A stretch of 64,000 bases of DNA, from the NCBI RefSeq assembly GCF_905115235.1, contig NC_051850.1, positions 8,837,841 through 8,901,840 of the forward strand, given 5' to 3'. Positions 44,873-56,249 of the stretch are shown one piece after another; position 1 is the stretch's first letter; each line of letters opens with the position of its first letter. The notes beneath the pieces are model-generated. The model did not search any database. It saw only the letters and a program-made list of their open reading frames with translations, and was not told the DNA's origin. This stretch comes from Hermetia illucens (Eukaryota > Arthropoda > Insecta > Diptera > Stratiomyidae). A program made the position numbers and the translations under genes.

Positions 44873-46719
44873 ATGAAGAGTGCGTATAGTATCTTTTTTG
44901 ACTTTTTTTTCTTCTTCTTTTTTGAATCTACATGGAGAGTATAACTAACTGAACTTTCCCATTATCTAATTTTCTAGTTAACCTGCTGTTAACGGCCGTT
45001 TTCCTGGTGGCCTATAAGGTCTGTAAAAAAACTGTCCTTTCGGTGTTTAAAATCAGTGTCGAGTGCGTGCCTTTCGGAAATATTTTCGTGAATAATGTAG
45101 TCGTAGTTTGGATTGATAAGCAAACGAGATAAATTAAGGTTCCGGGAACCAACGCCAATAAATACATTTAAACGGGTTGAGAAGATTATTTCCTTGATTG
45201 AATAAAAATTTGGTCGAAAAAAGGTCCGCATTTCGGAAACCAACTGTCCTTTCTTTCCGTGTTTTCTACTCTAAAGATTTCTGAAAGTATCTTTCTTTCT
45301 TAAATTTTATAAATATGAAGTCAAATAATGTGAATTTCTGAGGAGAAAACACGGAAGAAAAAGATAGTTGGTTCCCGAAATGCGCAATTTTTTTCGGATC
45401 AAAATTTTATCCAAGGGAGGAAATAATCTTCTTAACGCCTTTAATTTCTTTTAAGCTCAATCCATAACGCTAATGATTTACACATATATCCGCAGACTCC
45501 CACTTCGGATGCTATGAAGGCTGGTGATAAATGTGTTACAAACGGAGCTCTTGCCCCAAACCCCGACGACAATACGCAATACTACTTTTGTATGGATAAA
45601 ATAATCTATGTGGGAACATGCACGGATGGCAGGACCTTTGATGAAAGAGTGGCTCAGTGTGTTTATGCGGGGACCAACCCTGGAACTGGTACTGGCACTG
45701 GCACAGGTACGGGCACAGGAACTGGTACCACAGTCAACTGCGTCGGAAACGATCAAGCGACGTTCCCATACCCCAGTGATAGCAGCAAGTACTATTATTG
45801 CTACAATGGCCAAGCTTTGGTTGTGCAGTGTCCAGCTAACAACTATTACGACTCTGTTTCGGGTACCTGCGTTTCTGGGTCAGGAACAGGCACTGGTGGC
45901 TCAGGCTATCTGTTTTGCCCGACCGGAGTAAATACTATGTTGCCTGATCCGAATGGTGATTGTCAGAGATACGTGCTCTGTCTGAATGGCCAAGCCTCCT
46001 ATCAAACATGCCCAAATGGATTCTATTTTCAACCAACAACAGGATACTGTGGCCCGAATATGCCGAATTCGTGTGCTGGTGGTGGCTCATGCAATCAGAG
46101 GGGACTACTAAGACCAGTACGAAATAATTGCCAAGTATACAACTACTGCGATGGGTCCTACTGGTCAACAATAAAGTGTCCCAATAATTATTACTTCAGT
46201 CCAAGCCGGCTTACATGTGGACCCACTATCCCGAATGGATGCAGCAAATACAACAATTACAACCAAAACTTACCGGGCTCCAACACATTTTATCCTACTT
46301 ATCCCACCTACCCTACCTATCCAACTTATCCCACTATCCCCACCATTCCATCAAACCCTTCTGTAGTTTGTGCAACAAGTATGAATGGTGTTTTTGCGGA
46401 TACCACGAATTGCCAGAAGTACTTCACATGTATGGATGGGACGGCGTACACAATGACATGTCCCAACAATTATTATTTCAACCCATTAACAAGGCTCTGT
46501 GGTTCAAATATCCCATCAGGATGTACTCTGCAAAATATAGACCTTGACACCCCCACTTGTCCGGCAAATTCTGAAATAACCTTGGCAGACTCAACAAACT
46601 GCAAACAATACATAGTCTGCACTAATGGATTTGGAGCTACCTACGCTTGTGGTCCTGGACTTTACTACGACATTGAAGGGAATTCATGTTCGACAACGAA
46701 ACCAGATAGATGCACTTGA
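44873..46719 (+). CDS. Secreted six-domain CBM14 chitin-binding protein (gene 5)
   Basis: Exons 44873-44879 (7 nt), 44978-45018 and 45496-46719 give 423 aa with signal peptide MKINLLLTAVFLVAYK. Domain 1 (about 29-71) and domain 2 (about 98-145) have four cysteines. Domains 3-6 have six, ending in GPGLYYDIEGNSCSTTKPDRCT. It has the longest linkers of the family: (Gly-Thr)n of about nine pairs between domains 1 and 2, and FYPTYPTYPTYPTYPTIP between 4 and 5. Unlike genes 1-4 domain 1 lacks the Asn-Lys/Arg-Thr sequon. Intron 1 keeps a good branch site (TAACTAAC) and acceptor (TTTTCTAG). Intron 2 is 477 bp, inflated by an inverted-repeat insertion. AATAAA at 46822. Role as for the other paralogues. 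Confidence 0.9.
45172..45439. repeat. Inverted repeat (fold-back/MITE-like) in intron 2 of gene 5
   Basis: Arms 45172-45271 and 45340-45439 are reverse complements at roughly 80 percent or more, about 100 bp each, with a 68-bp spacer. Shared blocks include AGAAGATTATTTCC, GCATTTCGG, AACCAACT and CCGTGTTTTCT. Intron 2 of genes 3 (182 bp) and 4 (85 bp) lacks it, so it is an insertion into this copy. TTTAA occurs at both outer borders. Confidence 0.75.
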
Positions 46720-46821
46720 AAGGTAGTGGCAGCTTATCTACAGAATTCTTTAGGCATTCTTACTTCTTCGGACGTGGACGACAACGGGATACAGTTAAAA
46801 ATGAAAACCTGATTTTATCCA

Positions 46822-46827
46822 AATAAA
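46822..46827 (+). terminator. Poly(A) signal of gene 5
   Basis: AATAAA about 100 bp after the stop codon, same relative place as in genes 3 and 4. Confidence 0.6.
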
Positions 46828-46859
46828 TTTACTTCCACATATGACACTTGTATTTCTTT

Positions 46860-47229
46860 CCCTACTTGCAAGGAGCTTCTATTTGGAAAGATGAATCCAA
46901 ACGAATATTTAATTTTCAGATAAAATAGGAGTAAAGTCAATCTTCTTTTGAAAAAACCAATCGAACTACCTGTTTTGAACTATGAGTGCTTGATGAGACA
47001 CCCAGGCTTGCCTCCGTGCCCCCAGTAACAGTTGGAGGTAGAATATTCGCTCAGTTTCTCTGGGTTCTCATTACTCCCGTGTACAAAAGTGGTGATCTTA
47101 GTTAGCCGCAGCTCCTAGCACTCAGGCCATTATTAGGCCCATGGTACTATCCTCCTATCCTCTTAAATCGCCTACTGAATGGCTTCCTGCCTACGGCGTT
47201 AACAGGCTTTAGTGAATCTGGAAACATTC
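46860..47229. other. Unassigned stretch with a weak RT-like trace
   Basis: One + frame near 47070 reads LITPVYKSGDLS, which recalls the PVYKKGD motif of LINE RTs, but flanking residues do not confirm it. Otherwise nothing recognised. Confidence 0.3.
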
Positions 47230-47640
47230 TCCAGAGGCAGAGAGTGTGCACATTCTTCATTGAAGAAAACCTTACCAAGATGTCTTCATCTGAGATGGCC
47301 GGGCAGCTGCATCAAATGTGTAGGGTCGTCTCCTCCTCCTTCTCACATTAGCTGCACATAGACGAAACCACCACCCCAATATATTCGCCTGGCGACAAGA
47401 GTTCAAATTTCTCCACTCGGCTGCGTGAATCCTTACAATTTTACTCTTCAGAGTAGGCTCGACAGGGGATGGCCGGATTCCAAAAGTTGGTTCTGGTGCT
47501 ACCATTGTGGATCCAGACCCTCAGCGAGCCAATCTGTCAACTACCTCATTACCAGCGATATTTGAGTGTCAGGATACCCACATGACGAATGTTTCGTTCA
47601 GTCGGACAAGTTTCAGCAGCACCTGATGACAACTCCACAC
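47230..47640 (-). mobile_element. LOA-type LINE RNase H end, reversed
   Basis: Minus-strand frames read NETFVMW, then HSNIAGNEVVDRLAR (RNase H end), SGSTMVAPEPTFGI and, after frame changes, CEKEEETTLHI, the C-terminal finger. It aligns with the 3' part of copy Y (50090-50430). Broken by stops and shifts. No 5' part identified. Confidence 0.6.
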
Positions 47641-48430
47641 CAACTAGCTTGATATGTCGGTGCCGCCTGACTGTCGGAACAAATGGTGCGACCCCTCCAT
47701 TTTTGTCACAGACATTCTTCTGCTGAATTACCTCAGTACCTCGTTGGCGAGAGGAACGCCCTGGAGAGTGAGTCAAGACTACACCTACAGTGATCACTAG
47801 GCCATCCTTTTCGACATCAGAAACGGAGGGGGCAACAGTTGAATGAACAAAAGAAGTGGAAAAACTAGGATAGCTGGTTGGTCCCCTACAGCTTTTTTCT
47901 CTCCAGCGTTTGCCAGTCTTGTTTAACCTTCCGCGCGACCTCTTTCCCCGTTTCTCCACTCTAATGTTTTGATCAGACGTCACTTGTGTTGCCTGGCTGA
48001 CTTTTTGCTCGACGTCTTCATTCCTTTTTCGTCTTGGAGCTTGCTGTACGCCAATCGGATGTCTCTTGTCATGACTCTTATATTCTGGTGAATATTTCGG
48101 TACTTCTTGATGAATTCATAAGGTTCCATGATATTTTTATCCAGTGCAATAATGGCAGCTCTTTTGGTAGTCTGCCGTGAGGGTTGTTTCCTCTTTCTAT
48201 ACTCCCCCTACATACTTCCCACTGAGGTAAACGCTTACGATCGTATGGGTTTCTGCCCGTATGTGCGCAGATTTGCAAAGAATCGAGCTTCTTCTGAACT
48301 GGTCCGTCGATGGAGTTCTAGTTCCTTCCACGGTCCACTGGAGCTTTCGAGAAGGAAACATTCCTGACGACTTCAGAAGGAGGTCATGACCCAGTACTTA
48401 AGAAAACTCGGCTAACTGAGGCATGCGACT
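47641..48430. other. Unassigned, probable decayed LINE sequence
   Basis: A minus frame (47549-47983) is basic and without motifs outside its RNase H-derived end. Nothing else is recognised before the RT segment at 48440. Confidence 0.3.
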
Positions 48431-48439
48431 CCACAAAAC

Positions 48440-50935
48440 CGCAAAGGAAGTTCCACCACAGTAAGAAACCAAACTACTGGTGGAACCAAAAGATCTCACT
48501 ATTGGGAGCATCGTGTCTGCGAGCGAGGAGCCTTTGCCGAAGGACAAGAGGCAACCCAGGACATTAGCAGTCGGAGAAAGAATACCGTGATCTTCGAAGT
48601 AGTCTTCCTCATGTCGCCATTTTTGTTTTTCAGACGCTATGGGAAAAATGTTGGAGAGAGTGTTATACAACAGACTGTTTTCGTTCGTCGAGCTACAAAG
48701 TGGTCGATTGGAGCGGCAGCATAGGTTTCTGTAAGCGCGTTCTACTCCCTCGACGATTACCTATCGTGTCGTGGTGAGGGAACTCAGTAAAGAAGATCCT
48801 CAGGAAACGCGAGGTGACACCAAAAGTGAAGCGGTAATCAAAACCCCAAGCTAAGGTGTAACTACCGTGCCAGTGGCTGAACGGTCAGAGGAGTTAAGAT
48901 TTGAATGGAGAATCTGAGTCTAGACTCAGATTCTTCACTTACTCAGGTGGAAACCAATCTAATTGGGACCCAATCCTTAATGGACGAGCCGAAGCAGGCC
49001 CTTTCTTTCAGTACTCCTGACCCAAGGCTCCAATCGATGCCACCCGCTGAGGGTAAAGTCTAAGGTTGAGGAGAGAGGATCGTTTGGGGCACCTGCGGCT
49101 AAAGGGAAACCGAAGTGGACGATCACAACTCTTCGACACAAAAGGCAGCAAAGAAGACTCGGCCGACAACGACTAGGCCGCCAAGGCTTTCGAAGCCGAT
49201 GGATGGGTCTTGTATGACGACTCTAATCCATCCGGTTACGATACTGAGCAGTGCAAACAGCTTAGGAGGAAACTCCTCTTAGCTCTAAGGACTGCATCCT
49301 TGCAAGGCATTAACATTTACTTTGAGTCCGTAGGTGTATACCGTAAAATGTTACGGCTAAACTTTGCCGACGAAGACATGAACGAGTGGCTCAGGCAAAA
49401 CTGCTCATCCCTAAATGATATGTGGGAGGCTTCGCGACAAACCCTAAAAAGGGTCTCTGAGCTGCCATCGTTAAAAAGTGCTTCCTCTACCTTCCAGAAG
49501 AACAGCGGAATGGTGTTGGGGTTCTGGAATAGCTTGATCTTCAGAATAACTTTAACATCTTCACCTGGATGCTGTTTCGCAGCAAAACATGAGAGACAGT
49601 CGATAGACCGGGAACTTTCCTTATTACCAGCGTTCCCGGGAGAAAAATTGAGCTACCGGCTCTAGTAGGAGCTAGGGACTGTCACTTTACAAGGCTCGGC
49701 TCCTAAAACCATTGAAGGGGACGTACAGCCCTTGAAATCTTCATCTTAGTCTAGTCAGAGGCCTAAACTTCCAACATGCTGACCTGTTGTATGCCAGTGG
49801 AAGTGATTGATCCCGCTCCTGCATGGTAGTCTCAAAAGACCTCCAGGCTAATTTCGTTAACGATATATGTGACGGTGACATTGCATCGGCCAAACTAACT
49901 ATAAAAAGTCAACAGGGAGATAAAGAGTCATTGGCCTGAAGTGGACTTCTCAAGCAGCATCCAAAATCGTATCCTGGGGGCCGACATACTGGAATCTGGC
50001 ATGCAAAGTAGTATCACTGGAGTGATTAAAATGGACATTTAACTCGTTCCATAGATACAGGTCTGCAGGGGTCCTTATCTACAAAGGTCAAAGGTGGCGC
50101 CAGAACCAGCTTTTGGAATCCGGCCATCCACTGTCAAGTCTACTCTGAAGGGTGAAACTGCAAAGATTCACGCCGCCGAGTAAAGAAATTGAAAATCCTT
50201 GTGAAAGAACCTGGGGTCGCCAGAACGGCATTTTTGTTGTCCCTTAAGAAGTGGGACATGAAAACCTTATTGGGGCTTTTAACGGGGCACTACTTCTTAA
50301 ATTACCATATGTAAAAAATTGGGGCGGGAGTTTCGGCTATGTGCAGCTAATGTAAGGAGGAAGAGGGGACGGCCCTGCACTTTTTATGCTACTACTTTTT
50401 ATGCTAATGTTCTCAGATTCGCTAATGCCTGCGAACGCCGAGGGGTAGTACAATGGGCTTAACAATGGCCTGAGTGCTCGGATCTGCGGCTCCCTTATTA
50501 AACTACACTAAACTAAGCGCGTTGCACGGTCGATGCAATAGCAACGGTGGTAGACCTGGCTCGGGAGGCATTGTCCGCTGATAAGTAAGTGTTGGGGGGT
50601 GGTGCCCTGGATTTCAGGAATGCTTTTGACTCGAGGATCGGATCCGATAATCGAGAGTTATCTGTCGGAGAGATTTCCTTGGTACGAAGTGGACGACAGG
50701 CGGAAGGAATATGTTGTGGCAACAAGCATTGCCTTAGGCTCCATATTGTGGCCCTTGCTGTGGAACATAATTTATGCCGGAATGCTCGGCCTTCATGTGC
50801 CCGAGGAGACAACGTTGATTGGTTTTGCAGATGACCTGGCAGTGGTGGTAGTAGTTGCAAAGTATCCTGAAGCGTGGAACTTTATGGAAGTAACCAGCAT
50901 GGCTGCAAATGGTTCAACGGAACCTGGCAGATGGT
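48440..50935 (+). mobile_element. R1-clade LINE RT fragment split by copy Y
   Basis: The left part (48440-48741) reads SDAMGKMLERVLYNRLFSFV then GRLERQHRF. The right part (50514-50935) reads CTVDAIATVVDLAREAL, GGALDFRNAFDS, PIIESYLSERFPWYEVDD, LWPLLWNIIYAGMLG and TTLIGFADDLAVVVV. Joined at TAAGCGCGTT they form a continuous RT order. The active site reads FADD. Frameshifts are present. The 48742-50513 interval is a later insertion. Confidence 0.75.
48742..50513 (+). mobile_element. LOA-type LINE (copy Y), internally deleted
   Basis: It is flanked by TAAGCGCGTT at 48732-48741 and 50514-50523. It contains ORF1 (49210-49665: GINIYFESVGVYRKMLRLNF, EWLRQNCSSLNDMWEASRQT, a DUF4780-like domain), a short piece of ORF2 leader (49760-50070) and the far 3' part (KKWDMKTLLGLLTGHY, then CKEEEGTALHFLC at 50250-50390). 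Most endonuclease and RT is missing. The tail is TTATTAAACTACACTAAAC. Related to copy X at 20070. Confidence 0.8.
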
Positions 50936-50939
50936 AAAA

Positions 50940-51270
50940 CAGAGGCGAGGTGCCCAAAGTATTCAGATTCCGGATACTAAAGACCAATCTCCCTATCGGA
51001 ACGTACTCCTCCGCTTCGGGTCTTATTAGCACCTTTTCCAATGAATGGAGGACGATTCCGGGACTTTGGTCACACCTCGTCAGATCAGTTTGTCCCCAAA
51101 ACATGACTAGTACGCAAACAGATCCTACTTCTAGTCCGGCTCCTCCGACGGCTAGGTCGTCCGAAGACAGTTTTCAGCAGACATAGCGAAGAAGTCATAT
51201 AAAGACTTGCCGAATTATACAACTTTAACTTGCGGCATAACCAGACTACGTCACGAAATCGAAACATGGA
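50940..51270 (-). mobile_element. LINE 5' region shared with 41430-41540, reversed
   Basis: The reverse complement contains GAAAAGGTGCTAATAAGACC, CGATAGGGAGATTGGTCTTT and AGTATCCGGAATCTGAATAC, which align with the leader of the LINE at 41280. No enzyme motif. It may be a 5' part inserted against the R1-type RT fragment. Confidence 0.5.
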
Positions 51271-51279
51271 AATGGGGTC

Positions 51280-52700
51280 ACAATGATGAGGTGACCCCCA
51301 ATCACCAGATGTAGTGGGGTTTGTTTTGTTGACTCCGGAGTCAAGGCACGTGATTAAATCTCTGTGTTCTGACAGGGAGATAATCTGTGGAAACCAAGAC
51401 CATTAAGCATTAAGCATTCTTTTAATCCTTTAAGGGGAGTTTGGTTGGTTGACAGCCTTGGTGATCGTATGCGTGCCAAGGTGATGCAACGCTAGACTCT
51501 TATCGTAACAGAGTTAGCGCCCAACGTGGGGCCCGAATGGTGGCATTTCCGCTATCTTTTGGGGTTTACGCCCACCGGGCTTGATATTATGAGGATCAGA
51601 GCTTTCTTCGCTTGCGAATACTCTGATGTCTAAACGAACTTAGAAGGATTTTGTTCACCAGGTGGACATCCTTTTTTACGTTCAAGCATGACGCTTAAAA
51701 CAGAGCTCTTCAGCGGATTCTTCTGCATAGCCGGCTGATACTATTGCCAAGGTGCCTCAGTGGAGGATGTATAAAGAAGAAAAATGGACCTTCTTCATTC
51801 ACTTGCCCATCCAAAGCTCAGGGGCTCCGCCTTTTAAATGTTTGTTGAGGAGTTAGTTTAAATTAATGACTCAATATATCAAAATTAAAGTTTATGGTTG
51901 TGGTTTGTGTGGTTTGGTTTGTTAATGTTGGGAGGATGGCCGTGCCGTCCCCGCATTCCTGGTCTGGGGGTTACTTAGGTCTGTGATTTCAGGCACATTC
52001 CTCTCAAAACGTAGAGTTTCCCAATCCTATCCTTTTATTTCCCTAAAAGCTTTGAGCTGTTTAATCTACTTGGTCGGCCAGTGGTCGTCGGTTTTCCTCT
52101 TCATAGGAGATTTTGGTTATGAGGACTGACGTACCGGAATACCACTACTCCCCGAGCTGGAGCATCGCATTTGCCATCTGCGAATTCTTGTCGAAAACCA
52201 ACCACCGATCTAAACATATTCTCCAGAGGAGGCAATTACCCGGACAACCGTGTAACGATGGGCCTAAGGTTCTCGGGAGGCTCTGACTCAATGCCGATTG
52301 GCAGTTTCTTGGATCGGGTGGCAATACTGAGGGAAGATACTCCGGGAGGGCAGTTTCACTCCTTGAGTCAGCATCTCCACATGGTGTTAGTAGGGCTTGT
52401 CCTGGAAGGGTATTGGCTTTGTCCGCGGAGGAATCGAATGTGCGAGGAATTGCCAGATCGGTTCGGTCAGCCTGTCGCTGCCAGTTTCAGGGAGAGGGCG
52501 AGCCTTTCGACAAGTATTTCCAGACCATTATATAGCAGGAGGGCCCTTGCCAACAACGAACTACTCAATGTGCTGCGAGTAGGGATGAGCATTCCGCTTA
52601 GGAGACTTCTGCTCAGGCTGCGTCTTAGCACGGTAGCGCAACTTCGTCAGAAAGCTCGAGAACTAGAGTTCCTGGATAGGGAGGAGTGACGGAGGGAAAG
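51280..52700 (+). mobile_element. Gypsy-type LTR retrotransposon fossil, leader and Gag
   Basis: A primer-binding-site-like GCGCCCAACGTGGGGC lies near 51510, after a TG...CA stretch (about 51287-51508) that could be a 5' LTR. A leader follows, then a Gag-like frame at 52171-52689 (FSGGSDSMPIGSFLDRVAIL, ALANNELLNVLRVGM, STVAQLRQKARELEF), the pattern of Gypsy capsid proteins. Pol and the 3' LTR were not found downstream. The element is an incomplete fossil. Confidence 0.55.
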
Positions 52701-53925
52701 GTTTGGAACTTTTCTGAGACCGAACCCTTAAATTCACCCCTCCTCTCGCCCCGCTTTCAATCATCGTGAGCCAGGTCTCCAATGAATCGAAGAAATGATA
52801 ACCAGCTGGAAACAATAACGCCTGCCCCACTGTGATGAAACCGTCGAGAGCTTGGCCATCGCTGGGATATGTGTCGAGCGCCTCATAAGGTATTTTGCTA
52901 CGTATATGGTGCGCTGGTCACTTACAAATCTAACTGCACTGTGTGTGCATCAAAAAACGGCCAGAGGGAGATCACCCTACCACCAGTGGCTTCCCATCGT
53001 CAGACTGGCGGCAGTTCCAAAACATAGGAGGGGCTGTATCGACCACCCGTGCATATGAACGGCGCAGAGTAACCTCTTTGTGTACTTTCTTTCAGGTGCT
53101 GAAGTCATCGCTTCGCTAGATTCCACCCATCCCATATCAACAGGGAGACATTACCACGAATCTATTTTCAAGGAGCTGGTCAATCTCGCCGATGGTAAGG
53201 GACGTTTTGGGACTCCGCAACGATGTGTCGAACTCCCTGCGTGTCGAAGTGTACATCTTCCGTGTCAGAACAAAGGAGATGAATGGGACGCCTTCAGTTG
53301 CGCTGTATCCTGCCTTGAGAAGGTTCTGAGGGAGGTTGATAAACGCTAGAATCTCCTTTTCTACTAGTAGCCAATATCGGAGCCATCGTAGACCGAATTG
53401 ATAAAGCTCCTAAAAGATTCTTAATGGCTAATATCTTCTTGAAACTAAGGGATTTCTTGGGCTGATGGGCGAGGTCGTGGTCGATATTTCACCCAGGGCT
53501 CGGGCTATCGTGCCTTCGCTGATTGATGGCTGCGAGCTCTCCAATCACTTTTAGCTGATCCCATACTTCTATAGGGAACTTCTCCCGCGCTCTCAGCCCC
53601 AATTCTTCTAGCGAATGTGCCACCGAAGAAAGGGTATGAATCCGGCCAAAGTCATTGCAGGCCCCCGAAAAGCCACTAGGAGGTGGCTACAACGGAGGGA
53701 TAACTCCGAAAAAGGCGCGTTTATACATTGATACATGAGGAATGGACTTACCATCGAATACAGTTCCTTACGGGACACCGTGAATACAGGAAGGACTTGC
53801 ACCACTTCGGATTACAGAAGAAACTGCAGGAACAGGATCTTATCTGAAAGCGCGACGGACGCGTGATTTAGTCATACTGGCGGAAACCAGAGCCCTCCTC
53901 ACAAAGTAATACTTTACGGTGGTCC
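52701..53925. other. Unassigned, no supported gene
   Basis: Frames at 52852-53058 and 53080-53349 have no recognisable domain. They may belong to the adjoining fossil or to LINE remains. The end is set by the LOA leader at 53930. Confidence 0.35.
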
Positions 53926-53929
53926 CGCG

Positions 53930-55660
53930 GGGATATGGACGGAGAAGTGGGGGTGGTTTTAGTGGTGATAATCCCACAGAGTGTTACAACCTGGCGCAGC
54001 AGCGTCTTTTTAAGAATTCCGCCGCTCACCATAAAAAAACCTTCGGCCTTACCATTATCTCCCCTCGGACATCACCTGGTCGTGGTGGGGGAGCCTGTAG
54101 TAGTTTACTACTACACTAAGGGTGTCCAAAAATATGAATATGGAAACGATGGATATAAACTCTCCAAGTGGTAAGAAGTAACAGACTTCGAATCCACCCG
54201 CGACCATGAGCAATCATGTCGCGGCCGAGGCGCGGATTTTGGAGGCCTCACCACATTCATATTTGCCTATAGAGCAATCTGTAGAAGGCATGCTTTCCGA
54301 CTCAGTGGAAAGTTTGCATTTAGTGCCTACGGCGAAGTTAGCTAGAAAGGAAAGTACGGAAACTCTCAAATTGGGAGAAACTGGAAATCCGACTACGGCC
54401 GGCCCGTCCGCGGTACTACAGCCCAAATCTACCCGCAAGCGGAAGAGGAAGGCCCGGCAGAAGGGAACTTCGGCCACTAAGGAGGGGGGACTACAGGCTG
54501 AATCCTGCCTGTCAGAACCTTCTCCGCCATCCTTACTGGGAAGAGCGGAAGAACGGGAAGCTGGTGACGTGGACGCTACTGGTTCAACGCCAGTACGTGG
54601 AAATGGATCCAAGCGGTCCGAACACCGTAAACCTGGAAAGGCCCTAAGCCGACGGCAGAAGAGAGCACTGCGAAGGAAGATGAAGCACCTTGGGAATGAG
54701 GACATGGACGTGGCTGTACCACTAGGCACGGTAACGCCCAGAGAAATCGGACGCAAGGAAGCGGAATCTCCGGCGGAAGGTGAGGATAAACTGGAAACCC
54801 CGGTAAGATCCACACTGGACGCACCAGACTCTTCAGTCAGCGGTAATGCGCGCAAGAAGCGTCAGACCAACACATTTGCTGTGGCCGACGCTTTATTGTG
54901 CTCCGCACCAGGGCTTACATCCACGCGTCTCGCGGGGATTAGGACCGGTGTGCCGGGAGGTGATCAAATCAGCGAGAGAGATCTCAATGAAGCTGATCCC
55001 TCCCACAGGAATACGAACACGAAGGAGGGAAGGAAGAGGACATATGCGCAAGCTGCGGCCTCTGTTCTGACTGCTGCCGTGGGAGTTTCCACCAAGGATG
55101 GCAAAATGTCAGAGGGACAATTTACCATCCTCCAGGAATGCCTGTGGAAGAAAATGATGGAGCCTGGAACGAAGCCACGATTTAACGATCAAGGTTTTCG
55201 TGATGGGCTTCTCCATTTGGAGTGCGCTGACGAGGCTGCCTTAAAGTGACTCCAGCAGGTAATCCCAACTTTGAGTTCCGGCGGTCGGCCCAAGTTCACT
55301 ATTGTGAACACTGAGCTACGCAGGCAGAACATGTCGGATGTTGGCTACCGGGCCCTCGAAGGAAGGCAGAGGACATCATCCGCTTGCTGGGTGAACAGAA
55401 CCCGGGCATGGACTTTGGACACTGGAGGGTAAAGTTCATGAATGCCAGGAAGGACCAATCTACAAACGTGGAGGGCTTCAACTTGGTATTCGAACTGGAC
55501 CAACAGAGTCTGAATGTGCTCAGGGGAAGTCGCCATATGGTGCTCCACTTTTTCCTATATAGACTGAAATTCAGTCATATCAGGAAACTGTAGGGCAGCA
55601 TCTCCATTTTGAGAGCGAAGAACAAGGATGGTCTTCGACTCACACAACATAGAGCAAATT
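53930..55660 (+). mobile_element. LOA-type LINE, 5' leader and ORF1 only
   Basis: The leader 53930-54205 contains CGTGGTGGGGGAGCCTGTAG and CTCCAAGTGGTAAGAAGT, shared with 62190-62395. ORF1 follows (next entry), then DUF4780-like sequence in other frames to about 55590 (LLGEQNPGMDFGHWRVKFMN, GFNLVFELDQQSLNVL). No endonuclease or RT follows; a second, more decayed ORF1 piece starts at 55690. Confidence 0.7.
54206..55249 (+). pseudogene. LOA-type LINE ORF1, 347 codons, truncated by a stop
   Basis: This is the longest clean retroelement ORF1 in the window. It has a charged N-terminal two-thirds with Lys/Arg clusters (STRKRKRKARQKG; SRRQKRALRRKMK), then the conserved C-terminal part FTILQECLWKKMMEPGTKPR and FNDQGFRDGLLHLECADEAA. 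It ends AALK-TGA where the following sequence (LQQVIPTLSSGGRPKFTIV) shows the protein should continue, so a TGG-to-TGA change is likely. No zinc knuckle is seen in this part. Probable RNA-binding Gag-like protein. Confidence 0.7.
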
Positions 55661-55689
55661 GCAGCATCTTCGGTGTGTTCTCCCACAAT

Positions 55690-56070
55690 GGAGACGTGCG
55701 CGGAGGATAGTGCATACAGGGGCGGAACCCCCGTATGGGGGCCTACCTGCTAGTAACTTCTCCTACACCTTCCAAGGAATAGGCGGAAGGAAGGGAAGCC
55801 AGAGACGTGAACGAAACTGACGTGATGCCAGTTCGAGTGATTGAATCTATGCAACCCGGACACCGCAAACCAATTAAGGTGCTAAGTGGAAAACAGACGA
55901 ATGCTCTGCGGGATGAGATGAGATCTTTCGTGGATGAGAACATGGGAATTGCAGTAATTCCAAGTACGGCTTTTCTCAAAGAAATCAATCACGAGGGGAT
56001 CGAGTCTCTGGCGGTATGGTGTGGGGGAAACCCCGTCATACGCGGACTGCCCCATACGCTTCTAACTGTT
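55690..56070 (+). mobile_element. Second, diverged LOA ORF1 fragment
   Basis: The 55807-56091 frame (HRKPIKVLSGKQTNALRDEM, FVDENMGIAVIP) aligns with HRKPGKALSRRQKRALRRKM and GNEDMDVAVP of the ORF1 at 54206. It is an independent, older copy in the same orientation, directly behind it. Confidence 0.6.
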
Positions 56071-56249
56071 TTCCATAAGACAATAGACTAAGTTTATGTC
56101 GAAAAACATAAAGATTGACCTTTATCTTTCGCATGTATAACGCACGCATAGGGAGGTTATCTACATCTAATTATGAACAAATTCGCTTGTTCTTTTGTAG
56201 ATACAAATCCATAATCAGCGCTGCAAAAACGTGAACGCTGTTACTTACC

